Assembly: GCF_003129565.1 (NCBI RefSeq)
Contig: NZ_QETF01000004.1
Location: 124,001 to 188,000 of the forward strand
From: Salibaculum griseiflavum
GTDB taxonomy: Bacteria > Pseudomonadota > Alphaproteobacteria > Rhodobacterales > Rhodobacteraceae
Direction of reading: 5' to 3'
Length of the DNA: 64,000 nt
Shown one piece after another: positions 1 through 8,756 of this stretch (positions are counted from its first letter, which is position 1; each line of letters starts with the position of its first letter). Below the pieces are notes generated by a model. It did no database searches, was not told the DNA's origin, and saw nothing but the letters and a program-made list of their open reading frames with translations. Made by a program: the position numbers and the translations under genes.

Positions 1-4
1 TGCC

Positions 5-556
5 ATGACCGACCCTCTGAACCAGTTTCCCGGCGAACTTCTGGACCGGCTGCGTGAAAATCGTGGCCGGATCTTCTGGCTCGGGGTGATCCTGAGCCTG
101 ATCGGATTGCTGCTGATCGTGTTCCCGGTCGTCGGGTCCATCCTGACCAAGGTGATGATCGGTTGGGTGTTCTTGCTGGCCGGAGCGGTGATGCTGTGGC
201 AAGCCTTTCAGGCAAGACGCTGGAACGCGGCGCTCTGGACAGGGCTCGTCGCGGTGCTGCACCTCGCGCTCGGTGTCTACCTTTCCTTCTTTCCGCTGAC
301 CGGGCTTGTCGGGCTGACCATTCTGATGGCGGCGCTCTTCGCCATTCAAGGGGTCGTGGAACTGTGGATGGGGCTGACCCATCGTGCGGCACGGGGCTGG
401 GTCTGGATGGTGCTGTCGGGGATCGCGTCGCTGGTCCTGGCGTTTCTGCTGGTCCTGGGCCTGCCGGGGGCGGCGATGTGGGCGCTTGGCCTTATGGTGG
501 GGCTGAACCTGTTGACCAGCGGCATCGGTTTCATCGCGCTGTCCCGCTCGGTCTGA
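5..556 (+). CDS. HdeD/DUF308 family membrane protein
   Basis: The 183-residue product has about six hydrophobic segments separated by short basic loops, starting near residue 24, with a short soluble N-terminus. This is the size and layout of HdeD (DUF308) proteins. HdeD in E. coli is linked to acid resistance, but the biochemical role of most homologues is unknown, so only the family is claimed. The ATG lies four bases from the window edge, so the ribosome binding site and upstream partners cannot be seen. Confidence 0.8.
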   Translation: MTDPLNQFPGELLDRLRENRGRIFWLGVILSLIGLLLIVFPVVGSILTKVMIGWVFLLAGAVMLWQAFQARRWNAALWTGLVAVLHLALGVYLSFFPLTGLVGLTILMAALFAIQGVVELWMGLTHRAARGWVWMVLSGIASLVLAFLLVLGLPGAAMWALGLMVGLNLLTSGIGFIALSRSV

Positions 557-614
557 AGTCGAAGGAAGGGGTGGCGGGCACCACGACAACCGTTTGGGTG
601 TGCTATTCCCGAGG

Positions 615-630
615 ACCTGTTTGAACAGGT
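615..630. repeat. Short inverted repeat downstream of the HdeD-like gene
   Basis: Arms ACCTGTT and AACAGGT are separated by two bases, about 60 bases after the stop codon of the HdeD-like gene. No T-run follows, so it is not a convincing intrinsic terminator. It could be an operator or chance. The remaining DNA from 557 to 785 shows nothing else I can support. Confidence 0.3.
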
Positions 631-785
631 GGGCGCCAGGTAATCAGACCACGGCCTGAACAGAGCCAGCTCCCTCGGATTTGCTTAAGGCCACCGGAAT
701 GAACCCGTTTCACGCGAAGCGCAGACACCCGCCGAGTCGCGACATAGGCTGCGCAGGGCCGAGCGACAAGGGGGTCCGTTCCCGG

Positions 786-929
786 TCAGGCCAGATCGCG
801 CCGCAAGAGCCAGCCCTCGGGGCCAACCATTGTCGCTGGCGCAAACCGGCACAGCAGGGTTTCGACGGCACCCACGGTCAGAACGGCGAGTGCGATCTCC
901 AGCGGTGTGATCTGGGAAAGAATGGACAT
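786..929 (-). CDS. Possible small membrane protein, 47 residues
   Basis: An ATG at 929 is preceded by a GGAG about eight bases upstream. It opens a 47-codon frame that begins MSILSQITPLEIALAVLTVG, with a hydrophobic stretch over roughly residues 8-26 and a charged end (LLRRDLA). No family is recognised. Support comes from the ribosome binding site, the single membrane-like helix and the otherwise empty interval between the HdeD-like gene and mmcB. A longer open frame on the same strand (685-1023) has arginine-rich, out-of-phase composition and looks like a shadow. Confidence 0.4.
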   Translation of the reverse strand: MSILSQITPLEIALAVLTVGAVETLLCRFAPATMVGPEGWLLRRDLA

Positions 930-1064
930 GGCAGGCTCCGTTTAGCAGATGTGACCTGAATCGCCTGCCGCTCTGTTCAAAATGTGGCGGGGGCGCGGAA
1001 ATGCAGTGTGCAGCCGGGTGCATTCCGCCGCATTCTCGTCACATCGGGCGAAGCCTTGATTAAT

Positions 1065-1079
1065 GTTCACGAATTGTTC
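1065..1079 (+). promoter_or_regulatory. LexA (SOS) box of the alphaproteobacterial type
   Basis: The sequence is GTTC, seven bases (ACGAATT), GTTC. This is exactly the GTTC-N7-GTTC direct repeat bound by LexA in alphaproteobacteria. It ends 11 bases before the ATG of mmcB, a gene known to be damage-inducible in Caulobacter, so repression by LexA is the natural reading. Confidence 0.85.
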
Positions 1080-1090
1080 ATGTTTGACCC

Positions 1091-1555
1091 ATGCCCGAGG
1101 ATCGTCCAATCGATGCCCTGATGCCCGGTCAGGTGCTGGCCCGCGGTGTCTGCCGCCATTTGCGGCAGGCGCACGGATTTGCCTGCGTCGAAGAACTCGT
1201 GCCGACGCGCGGGTTGCGCGTGGACGTGATGGCGCTGGGCCCCAAGGGCGAGATTTGGGTGGTGGAATGCAAATCGTCGCGTGCCGACTACCGGTCGGAT
1301 CGCAAATGGGACGGCTATCTCGAATGGTGCGACAGGTTCTTTTGGGCGGTGGATGCGCATTTCCCGACCGAGCTGTTGCCCGAGCAAACCGGCCTGATCA
1401 TCGCCGATGCCTATGACGCGGAAATCATTCGTATGGGGCCGGAGGACAAATTGGCCGGCGCGCGTCGCAAGGTCATGACCCAGAAATTCGCCCGGCATGC
1501 CGCGCTGCGGTTGCAGGGGCTGCGTGATCCGGGCGTTCTGGAATCCTGGGGTTAG
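1091..1555 (+). CDS. mmcB: MmcB family DNA repair protein
   Basis: The 154-residue product matches MmcB proteins over its whole length. A restriction-endonuclease-like core is visible in RVDVMALGPKGEIWVVECKS, where D, E and K of the D-(x)n-ExK motif are all present, followed by DGYLEWCDRFFWAV. MmcB is an SOS-induced protein needed for resistance to mitomycin C in Caulobacter. No strong Shine-Dalgarno sequence precedes the ATG. The gene stands alone, with a LexA box directly upstream and a short gap to the next gene. Confidence 0.9.
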   Translation: MPEDRPIDALMPGQVLARGVCRHLRQAHGFACVEELVPTRGLRVDVMALGPKGEIWVVECKSSRADYRSDRKWDGYLEWCDRFFWAVDAHFPTELLPEQTGLIIADAYDAEIIRMGPEDKLAGARRKVMTQKFARHAALRLQGLRDPGVLESWG

Positions 1556-1637
1556 CCCAACCCTCTTCGAACAGGGCATTTGGTGACTTGGGCCGTCGAA
1601 CATGCTTTGCTTGGGAGGCACATAATCGGAGCCTGAC

Positions 1638-2237
1638 ATGCCGTCCTCTTACGAAGACCTGACACGCCGTATTTCCGAACTGGAAGACGCATTGGAAGCC
1701 GAGCTTGCAGAAAAGCGGCGCAAGTTTCGATACCAACTGGAAAGAAGCCGCGTGGTTTTCGACACGGAGATGCGGGCCCGTCATCGGGCCGCGCGGGAAC
1801 GTCTGTCCAGCTTCCTGTCGCGAACCCGCCCGCTGGTCGTGCTGACCGCGCCGTTCATCTATATCCTGATCGTGCCTCTGGTGTTGCTGGACCTCTTCGT
1901 CAGCCTGTACCAGGCGATCTGTTTTCCGGTCTACGGTATCGCCAAGGTGCCGCGACGCGAGCATATCGTGATCGACCGGCAGCACCTGGCCTATCTCAAT
2001 GGGCTACAGAAGCTGAACTGCATCTATTGCGGCTATGCCAACGGCCTGATCGGCTGGGTGCGAGAGGTTGCCGCGCGCACCGAGACCTTCTGGTGCCCGA
2101 TCAAGCATTCCCGTCCGGTGATCGGGTCACACGGCCATTATCACCGATTCGTCGATTTCGGTGACGAGACCGGGTTTCAGCAAGACCTGTCCGCTCTCCG
2201 CCGCTCGCTGAGAGAGGACGATAGGGACAAGTCCTAG
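1638..2237 (+). CDS. Coiled-coil, membrane-anchored hypothetical protein with CxxC
   Basis: The 199 residues fall into three parts. Residues 4-60 are charged and heptad-like (coiled coil), about 66-98 form a long hydrophobic hairpin or one to two membrane helices, and the C-terminal part is soluble. The last part holds C128-x-x-C131, C153, H157 and an HGHYH cluster at 165-169, which could bind a metal. I recognise no functional family; it resembles conserved hypotheticals of Rhodobacterales. The stop codon TAG shares CTAG with the TAG of trpS on the other strand. Confidence 0.75.
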   Translation: MPSSYEDLTRRISELEDALEAELAEKRRKFRYQLERSRVVFDTEMRARHRAARERLSSFLSRTRPLVVLTAPFIYILIVPLVLLDLFVSLYQAICFPVYGIAKVPRREHIVIDRQHLAYLNGLQKLNCIYCGYANGLIGWVREVAARTETFWCPIKHSRPVIGSHGHYHRFVDFGDETGFQQDLSALRRSLREDDRDKS

Positions 2238-3268
2238 CTTTTCAGGAAACCGACGATCTCGTAGGTGCGCTGCAGGATCGGCGCGGCGATGGTCCGGGCC
2301 TTTTCCGCGCCGCGGCCAAGCGTGCGGTCGATTTCGGCGGGGTCGTCCAGCAGGCGCTTCATTTCGTCGGAGATGGGCGCGAGTTTCGACACTGCGAGGT
2401 CCGCCAGCGCCGGTTTGAACTTGCCCCAGCCGGCCCCGGCGAATTCCGCGATGACCGCCTCGGCGGTCTGGTCGGTCAGACCGGCATAGATATCGACAAG
2501 GTTCTTGGCTTCCGGGCGACCGGCCAGCCCCTCTACGGTTTCGGGAAGGGGTTCCGGGTCCGTCTTGGCCTTCTTGAACTTCTTGGCGATCGTATCCGCG
2601 TCATCGAGCATGTTGATCCGCTCCATGTCGCTTTCGCCGGATTTCGACATCTTCTTGGACCCGTCGCGCAGGTTCATCACGCGGGTGCCCGGCCCTTCGA
2701 TCACCGGCTCGGTCAGGGGGAAGAAATCAACGCCGTAATCGTGGTTGAACTTGGCGGCGATGTCGCGGGTCAGCTCCACATGCTGTTTCTGGTCCTCGCC
2801 CACCGGCACGTGGGTCGCGTGATACAGCAGAATGTCGGCGGCCATCAGCGACGGGTAGGCATAAAGGCCCAGCGACGCCTTCTCGGCATTCGCGCCGGCC
2901 TTGTCCTTGAACTGGGTCATGCGGTTCATCCAGCCGACACGCGCCACGCAGTTGAACAGCCAGGCCAACTCGGCATGCTGGTGCACCTGGCTCTGGTTGA
3001 ACAGGATCGAGCGGGCCGGGTCGATCCCGGCAGCAAGCAACCCGGCTGCGATCTCGCGTGTGCCCTGGCGCAGGGCGTGCGGATCCTGCCAGACCGTGAC
3101 GGCGTGCAGGTCCACGGCGCAATAGATGTTCTCCATCGCCTCGTCCTGCATGTCGACCCAGCGCTTGATCGCACCAAGGTAGTTGCCAAGGGTCAGCCCG
3201 CCCGAGGGCTTGATCCCGGAAAAGACGCGGGGGGTGAAGGATGCATCGGTCATGGATGTGGTCGCCAT
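2234..3268 (-). CDS. trpS: Tryptophan--tRNA ligase
   Basis: Class I aminoacyl-tRNA synthetase that charges tRNA-Trp with ATP. From the chosen start the protein has 344 residues, the usual size. The HIGH-type motif lies in [16 protein letters not shown] (residues 18-33), the KMSKS motif at 206-210, and the [15 protein letters not shown] region between them is characteristic of TrpRS. The start at 3268 (MATTSM) or 3253 (MTDASF) fits homologues better than the frame's first ATG at 3322. No clear ribosome binding site decides between them. It converges with the coiled-coil gene and diverges from the rhomboid gene. Confidence 0.95.
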   Translation of the reverse strand: MATTSMTDASFTPRVFSGIKPSGGLTLGNYLGAIKRWVDMQDEAMENIYCAVDLHAVTVWQDPHALRQGTREIAAGLLAAGIDPARSILFNQSQVHQHAELAWLFNCVARVGWMNRMTQFKDKAGANAEKASLGLYAYPSLMAADILLYHATHVPVGEDQKQHVELTRDIAAKFNHDYGVDFFPLTEPVIEGPGTRVMNLRDGSKKMSKSGESDMERINMLDDADTIAKKFKKAKTDPEPLPETVEGLAGRPEAKNLVDIYAGLTDQTAEAVIAEFAGAGWGKFKPALADLAVSKLAPISDEMKRLLDDPAEIDRTLGRGAEKARTIAAPILQRTYEIVGFLKS

Positions 3269-3350
3269 CTGGTCTGTTGGGGGCTGGAAAAGCGGGTCGC
3301 ACTCGCTTACCCACGGGGGCAAGTCCCGTCAACCGAAGGACAGCCGCGCA

Positions 3351-4028
3351 ATGGACAACCAAAGCCCCTTCAACGCCATCCCGCCGGTCCCGCTGGCCCT
3401 TGTGCTGCTGATCGCCGGGGTCGAACTGGTCTTTTCCGCGGCCGAGAGCGGCTTCGTGGGCGGGCCGTCGGGGATCGGTTGGCGCGCCGGGGCAATGCAG
3501 GACTACGCCTTCGCGCCCGCCGTCGTGGAACAGGTGTTCGGGGCGGGCGATTTCGGTGTCGACATGCTGCGCCGTTTCGTCAGCTACATCTTCATCCATT
3601 ATTCCTTCACGCACACGCTCTGGGCCTGTGTGCTGTTGCTGGCGCTTGGCAAGTTCGTGGGCGAGGCCTATCGCCCCGTGCCCTTCGTGATCCTGTTCTT
3701 CGGCTCGGCCATTTTCGGGGCGCTGGTCTATGGCCTGTTCAGCCCGCGCAATGTCGGGCTGGTCGGGGCCTATCCGGGCATCTACGGCCTGATCGGGGCC
3801 TACACCTACATGATGTGGCTGACCCTGGGCAGGATGGGCGAGAACCAGTATCGCGCTTTTACCCTGATCGGCATCCTGATGGGCCTCATGCTGGTCTGGT
3901 CCATGATTTTCGGCGCCACGCCGATTTGGATCGCCGAAGCCACCGGCTTTGTCATTGGTCTTGCCCTGGCGCCGCTCGTGGCACCGGGCGGTTGGCAGCA
4001 ATTCCTGTCCCGGGTGCGACAGCGCTAG
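3351..4028 (+). CDS. Rhomboid-fold membrane protein lacking catalytic residues
   Basis: The 225-residue product has six or more membrane segments and the rhomboid layout: FIHYSFTHTLW at 81-91 in the position of the family's helix-2 HxxxN region, and GAYPGIYGLIGAYTYM at 139-154 where active rhomboids have GxSGxxxGLxGA. The catalytic serine position is Tyr141, and the helix-6 histidine position (family HxxGF) reads EATGF, with Glu196. It should therefore be a pseudoprotease, possibly binding or retaining membrane clients. The frame opens at 3183, but ATG 3351 starts at the family-like N-terminus. Its TAG overlaps the TAG of murJ. Confidence 0.8.
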   Translation: MDNQSPFNAIPPVPLALVLLIAGVELVFSAAESGFVGGPSGIGWRAGAMQDYAFAPAVVEQVFGAGDFGVDMLRRFVSYIFIHYSFTHTLWACVLLLALGKFVGEAYRPVPFVILFFGSAIFGALVYGLFSPRNVGLVGAYPGIYGLIGAYTYMMWLTLGRMGENQYRAFTLIGILMGLMLVWSMIFGATPIWIAEATGFVIGLALAPLVAPGGWQQFLSRVRQR

Positions 4029-5566
4029 CCGCGCCGCATTGCGGACTTGAATTCCGCAAGCCGGAAGGCCCCCAGCAAATGGCCAAGGCCGAAATATCCC
4101 GCGATCCCGATCCCCACGATCAGGGCCAGCGCGGCATAGCGCAGGGTTGGCACACCCAGCCACGGCCCGATCGCCAGAACCGCCACCCAAAGCAACCCGC
4201 CCATCAATAGCGCCGCCAGTATGATACGCAGCAACCGTCGCTTGAACCGCATATCCAGAAGTGCGGCGACGCCCATGCCGCGACTGCCGCGCCACAGCAG
4301 CCAGACCATGGCCCATCCGGCCAGCGTGGTCCCGAAGGCGGCGGCGATATAGCCGATGAATGGTGCCAACCCTATGGCGATGGCGGCATTCACCACCATG
4401 GACACCACCGCGTAATAAAAGGGGCGCCGCGTATCCTCGCGCGCGAAGTAGAGCGGTTGCAGGGTCTTCTGCATGACGAAGGCCGGCAGGCCCAGCCCGT
4501 AGACGGCCACCGCCAGCGCCGTGGACGCGGTGTCGTCGGGGCCGAAGGCGCCGCGCTCGAACAGAACGCTGACCAGCGGCACGGGGATGACCACCAATGC
4601 GACGGCCGCCGGTATGGTGAGGGCCAGAGAAAACTCGGCCGCCCGGTTGAAGGCATGGGCCCCGCCCTCGGTATCGTCGGCGCGCAGGCGGCGCGACAGG
4701 TCGGGCAACAGCACGACACCGACGGCGATACCAACCACGCCCAGCGGCAGTTGATAGAGCCGGTCGGCATAGGACAGCCACGCGATGGCGCCGTCGAAGA
4801 AACTGGCGACCTGCCGCCCGATCAGCAGGTTGACCTGCACAACGCCACCGGCCAGTGCCGCCGGTGCCGCGATGATGGCCAGCCGTTTCAGTTCCGGCGT
4901 CAGGCGTGGTCGCCGTGGCCTAAGGTGATAACCGGCCCGCTTGGCGGCGACCCAGACCAAGGCGAGCTGTGCCAGCCCGGCCACGGGCACGGTCCAGACC
5001 AGCGCATCGCCCACGTTCCAACCCATATGCACGGCCAGGGTCATGGCCCCGATGAAAAGCACGTTGAGCAGAACCGGCGCGGCAGCGGCGGCCACGAAAC
5101 GGCCCACGGCGTTCAGGACCCCCGAAAGCAGGGCGGCCAGCGAGATGAACAGGATATAGGGAAAGGCGATCCGGCCATATAGAACGGCCAGATCGAACCG
5201 TTCGTCACCGATGAAGCCGCCCGCCATGGCCACGACCAGCCACGGCATGATCAGCAGGGCCAGCCCGGTAAAGACGATCAGAACCGTTGCCAGCCCGGCA
5301 AAGGCATCCCTGGCAAATCCCAGCGCATCATCGCCGCCCTCGACCTTTTTCGAGAACATCGGAACGAAGGCCATGTTGAACGCGCCCTCGGCGAAGAAGC
5401 GGCGAAACATGTTGGGCAGGGCGAAGGCGATCAGAAAGGCCTCGGCCACCGGGCCTGCGCCAAGAAAGGCCGCGATCAGGATGTCGCGGACGAAGCCCAT
5501 GATACGGCTGAGCAGGGTCCAGACCCCCACGGTCAGAAAGCCGGTGACAAGGCGAATGGGTTTCAA
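4025..5566 (-). CDS. murJ: Lipid II flippase MurJ
   Basis: MurJ moves the peptidoglycan precursor lipid II across the inner membrane. The 513-residue product has about 14 hydrophobic segments and the family N-terminus: SRIMGFVRDILIAAFLGAG, then ALPNMFRRFFAEGAFNMAFVP. The start is TTG at 5566 (TTG AAA CCC), with GAGGA about ten bases upstream. That site lies at the end of the YdeI-like gene 12 bases away, so the two are likely translated from one message together with glnD. Confidence 0.96.
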   Translation of the reverse strand: MKPIRLVTGFLTVGVWTLLSRIMGFVRDILIAAFLGAGPVAEAFLIAFALPNMFRRFFAEGAFNMAFVPMFSKKVEGGDDALGFARDAFAGLATVLIVFTGLALLIMPWLVVAMAGGFIGDERFDLAVLYGRIAFPYILFISLAALLSGVLNAVGRFVAAAAAPVLLNVLFIGAMTLAVHMGWNVGDALVWTVPVAGLAQLALVWVAAKRAGYHLRPRRPRLTPELKRLAIIAAPAALAGGVVQVNLLIGRQVASFFDGAIAWLSYADRLYQLPLGVVGIAVGVVLLPDLSRRLRADDTEGGAHAFNRAAEFSLALTIPAAVALVVIPVPLVSVLFERGAFGPDDTASTALAVAVYGLGLPAFVMQKTLQPLYFAREDTRRPFYYAVVSMVVNAAIAIGLAPFIGYIAAAFGTTLAGWAMVWLLWRGSRGMGVAALLDMRFKRRLLRIILAALLMGGLLWVAVLAIGPWLGVPTLRYAALALIVGIGIAGYFGLGHLLGAFRLAEFKSAMRRG

Positions 5567-5578
5567 GGGTCGCGGTCC

Positions 5579-5815
5579 TCAGCGGCTGGGCGGTTGCCAC
5601 TCCATTCCCATGTAGCCATGGCCCTGCGCAAGCTCTGCCAGCATCTTTTCCATGCGCCGTTGCCGGGTCTCCTCGCGCTTGGCGCGGGCGATCCAGCCCA
5701 GCCAGTCATTGCGCTGATAGGCGGGGCGCGCATCGAAGGCATCGCGGAGGCCGCGCTGGGCGAGGGCGGCCGCGACATCGTCGGGCATCGGGTTGCGGGG
5801 CCGGGTCAGTGACAT
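5579..5815 (-). CDS. YdeI/OmpD-associated (OmdA) family small protein
   Basis: The 78-residue product contains the compact helical core typical of PF13376, visible as AYQRNDWLGWIARAKREETR (32-51) followed by RQRRMEKMLAELAQG. Family members are linked to bacteriocin resistance or outer-membrane biology in enterobacteria, but the molecular role is unclear. This is a short version of the usual protein. The ATG at 5815 begins at the family-like MSLTRPRNPMPDDVAAAL; the longer frame up to 5917 is less plausible because it would cross the inverted repeat and enter glnD. It sits between glnD and murJ on one strand. Confidence 0.75.
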   Translation of the reverse strand: MSLTRPRNPMPDDVAAALAQRGLRDAFDARPAYQRNDWLGWIARAKREETRQRRMEKMLAELAQGHGYMGMEWQPPSR

Positions 5816-5828
5816 GATGTCCGCGCGG

Positions 5829-5850
5829 ACCAAAATTCCAGAATTTTGGT
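5829..5850. repeat. AT-rich perfect inverted repeat between glnD and the YdeI-like gene
   Basis: Arms ACCAAAATTC and GAATTTTGGT flank the two bases CA, giving ten paired positions in DNA that is otherwise over 60% GC. It lies 35 bases past the glnD stop and 14 bases before the next start codon, both on the minus strand. It could be an RNA hairpin that trims or insulates the message, an operator, or a copy of a dispersed palindrome. No T-run follows, so it is not a classical terminator. Confidence 0.6.
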
Positions 5851-5885
5851 GACGCGGCCACGTCCCGACAGGCGAAGCCCCGCGG

Positions 5886-8756
5886 TCATGACCGGGCTCG
5901 CTCCGACCCTTCGGCAATCGCCTCGCGCAGTTTCTTTTCCAGGGCCTTGCGTTTGCTTTCGGCGTGGAATTTCAGACCGAACATGTCCTTGACGTAGAAG
6001 GTATCTACCACCTGTTCGCCATAGGTCGCGATCACGGCACTGGAGATATAGACGTTCTGCGTCGCCAATGTGCGGGTCAGATCATACAACAGGCCGGGCC
6101 GGTCGCGCGTGTCGACCTCGATGATCGTGTAGATTTCCGAGCCTTCGTTGTCGAAGGTGATCGAGGTGGGCACGCGGAAGGCCTTTTCCCGTTTTTTCAT
6201 CTTGTCACGGTTGGCCAGCGCCTCGCTTGGGACGACCTCGCCCTGCAAGGTGCGTTCGATCATCTTGCGCAGGCGCGGCAGGCGATCCTCGTCATAAGGG
6301 TGGCCTTCGGCATCCTGAATCCAGAAGGCGGCGGTCGCAAAACCGTCCTTGGTGGTGAAGGTTCGGGCATCCACAACGTTGGCGCCCACCAGAGACAGCG
6401 CCCCGCACATGCGGCTGAAAATGCCGGGATGGTCGGCCATCGCGAAACAGGCGCGGGTGGCGTCCCGGTCCTCGTCCGGGGTCAGGCGAATACGGATTTC
6501 GTCGGTGTCGATGTCGCGCAGAAGCTCGGCGAAATCCACATGGGCGGTCACGTGCAGCCCTTGCCAATAGGGCGGGTAATGCCGGCCCAGTTCGCGGCGT
6601 ATGGCCTTTTCCGACCAGCCTTCGAGTGCTGCGCGAAGGTTCTTGCGCGCCTCCGAGCCGCGTTCCTCGCGGTTGAGCGCCTCCATGCCCTCTTCCAGCG
6701 CGGTGCGGGTTTGCCGGTAGAGCGCCCGCAACAGCGCGGCCTTCCAGTTGTTCCAGGTGCCCGGTCCGACGCCGCGAATGTCGCAGACCGTCAGCACGCA
6801 AAGCAGGTCCAGCCGGTCCTGCGTTTTCACCGCCTTGGCAAAGTCCCGCACGGTGCGCGGGTCGGCGATGTCGCGCTTCTGGGCCATGTCGGACATCAGC
6901 AGGTGATAGCGCACCAGCCATTCCACCGTGGCGCATTCTTTCTTGGTCAGGCCCAGGCGCGGGGCGACCTTGCGCGCGATCTGGGCGCCCAGAACCGAAT
7001 GGTCCTCGTCCCGGCCCTTGCCGATATCGTGCAACAGCAGCGCGACATAGAGCACCTTGCGATTGATCCCGCCCCGGATGATGTCGGTCGAAACGGGCAG
7101 TTCCTCGTCCAGCTCCTCGCGCTCGATCCGGGCCAGGTGGCTGATGCATTGGATCGTGTGCTCGTCCACCGTGTAGTGGTGATACATGTTGAACTGCATC
7201 ATCGCCACGATGGGTTCGAATTCGGGGATAAAGGCCGACAGGACCTGCAATTCGTTCATCCGCCGCAGCGCCCGTTCGGGATTGCCATGTTTCAGCATCA
7301 GGTCGAGGAACAACCGCGCCGCCTCGGGGTCGGCCCGCATTTCATCGTCGATCAACTCGATATTCGACTTGATCAGGCGCATGGCATCCGGGTGCAGCAG
7401 GGTGCCCGTGCGCAAGGCTTCCTCGAATATGCGCAACAAGTTCAGCTTGTCGCCCAGGAAGGCGTCCGGGTCGGCCACGGTCAAACGGTTCTGCTTGATC
7501 GCGTAGGGCGGCTTGGCCCGGCGGCGACGCTTGAGCAGCCGTTGCAGCATCGGTTCGGTCTTGAGATGCGCGGCTTCCTGTGCAGTCAGGAAGATGCGGG
7601 TCAGCTCGCCCACCTCGGTGGCCTGCCGGAAATAGTCCTGCATGAAGACCTCGACCGCGCGGCGGCCCTTGCGATCCTCGTAGCCCATGGCCGCGGCCAC
7701 TTCGACCTGCATGTCGAATGTCAGCTGGTCCGTGGCGCGCCCGGCGATCAGGTGTAGATGACAGCGCACGGCCCATAGGAATTCATGCGCCGTGCGGAAG
7801 CTGTCGTATTCCTCTTGGGTAAAAACCTTGTGGCGCACCAGGTCCGAGGCATCGTGGACCCCGTGGATATACTTGCCGATCCAGTAGAGCGACTGCAGGT
7901 CGCGCAGACCGCCCTTGCCCTCTTTCACATTGGGTTCGACCATGTAGCGCTGACCGCCCTGCTTGCGGTGGCGTTCATCGCGTTCCTCCAGCTTGGCCTC
8001 TATGAATTCGGCCACGGTGTCGGCGAAAAGGTCCGATTGCAGCTTGTCCGACAAGGTGTCGGCCAGGTTCGCATCCCCGGCGAGGTAGCGGCGTTCGACC
8101 AGCGAGGTGCGGATCGTGAAATCGTCACGGGCCAGGCGGATGCAATCCTTCACCGTGCGGCTGGCGTGCCCGACCTTCATCTTGAGGTCCCAAAGGATGT
8201 AGAGCATCGACTCGATGACGTTCTCGGCCCAGGGTGTCAGCTTGTAGGGGGCGAGGAACAGCAGGTCGACATCCGATTGCGGCGCCATTTCACCGCGTCC
8301 ATATCCCCCCACGGCGATCAGGCAGAGCCTTTCCTGCTCTGTCGGCGTGTGGGCCGGATGAAACACGCTGCGTGACAGCTCGAACGTGGCCGCGACCAGC
8401 TGGTCGGTCAGCCAGGCGTAGGCGCGGGTCGTGGGGCTGGCGGAAAAGGGGCTTGCGCGGAATGCCTCGGCAATGGCCGCACGACCTTCGGACTGGGCGG
8501 AGCGCAGCACCGCCACGGCGGCCTTGCGCCGTTCCATCTGGTCGCTGCCGGCCTCTTCGACGGCGGCCAGCAGTCGTGTCCGCAGGGCCGCTGGATCGAC
8601 GATCTCGGCAGCCGGACGGATCAGGTCATCGGGGAGGGCGGCGGTAGGCTCAGGACCCGCCGACGCCGAAACTTCTTGGAGCTGGGTCAACGACCACCAC
8701 CTGGTTATTCTGGATTCGCGCCACGGCAAGGGCGCGGTCATTCGTGCCGTCGGCAT
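5886..8756 (-). CDS. glnD: Bifunctional [protein-PII] uridylyltransferase/uridylyl-removing enzyme
   Basis: GlnD senses glutamine and attaches or removes UMP on PII proteins, controlling nitrogen assimilation. The nucleotidyltransferase motif GGYGRGEMAPQSDVDLLFL is intact, the HD phosphohydrolase signature LLHDIGKGRDEDHS lies in the middle, and two ACT domains follow (ADHPGIFSRMCGALSLVGAN and DRPGLLYDLTRTLA). At 956 residues it is slightly long for the family. The start is uncertain: no ATG or GTG lies between the end of the upstream lipoprotein gene and the conserved part, so translation must begin inside that gene, at ATG 8756, ATG 8741 or a nearby TTG. Confidence 0.95.
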   Translation of the reverse strand: MPTARMTAPLPWRESRITRWWSLTQLQEVSASAGPEPTAALPDDLIRPAAEIVDPAALRTRLLAAVEEAGSDQMERRKAAVAVLRSAQSEGRAAIAEAFRASPFSASPTTRAYAWLTDQLVAATFELSRSVFHPAHTPTEQERLCLIAVGGYGRGEMAPQSDVDLLFLAPYKLTPWAENVIESMLYILWDLKMKVGHASRTVKDCIRLARDDFTIRTSLVERRYLAGDANLADTLSDKLQSDLFADTVAEFIEAKLEERDERHRKQGGQRYMVEPNVKEGKGGLRDLQSLYWIGKYIHGVHDASDLVRHKVFTQEEYDSFRTAHEFLWAVRCHLHLIAGRATDQLTFDMQVEVAAAMGYEDRKGRRAVEVFMQDYFRQATEVGELTRIFLTAQEAAHLKTEPMLQRLLKRRRRAKPPYAIKQNRLTVADPDAFLGDKLNLLRIFEEALRTGTLLHPDAMRLIKSNIELIDDEMRADPEAARLFLDLMLKHGNPERALRRMNELQVLSAFIPEFEPIVAMMQFNMYHHYTVDEHTIQCISHLARIEREELDEELPVSTDIIRGGINRKVLYVALLLHDIGKGRDEDHSVLGAQIARKVAPRLGLTKKECATVEWLVRYHLLMSDMAQKRDIADPRTVRDFAKAVKTQDRLDLLCVLTVCDIRGVGPGTWNNWKAALLRALYRQTRTALEEGMEALNREERGSEARKNLRAALEGWSEKAIRRELGRHYPPYWQGLHVTAHVDFAELLRDIDTDEIRIRLTPDEDRDATRACFAMADHPGIFSRMCGALSLVGANVVDARTFTTKDGFATAAFWIQDAEGHPYDEDRLPRLRKMIERTLQGEVVPSEALANRDKMKKREKAFRVPTSITFDNEGSEIYTIIEVDTRDRPGLLYDLTRTLATQNVYISSAVIATYGEQVVDTFYVKDMFGLKFHAESKRKALEKKLREAIAEGSERARS

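Noticed and set aside
685-1023. A 112-codon minus-strand frame overlapping the 47-residue gene
   Set aside because: Arginine-, proline- and cysteine-rich shadow composition with no ribosome binding site.
2727-4781. A 684-codon minus-strand open frame across trpS, rhomboid and murJ genes
   Set aside because: It crosses three conserved genes in unrelated frames and is compositionally a shadow.
5964-7757. A 597-codon open frame antisense to glnD
   Set aside because: Histidine/glutamine/arginine-rich composition typical of an antisense shadow; GlnD is full length on the other strand.
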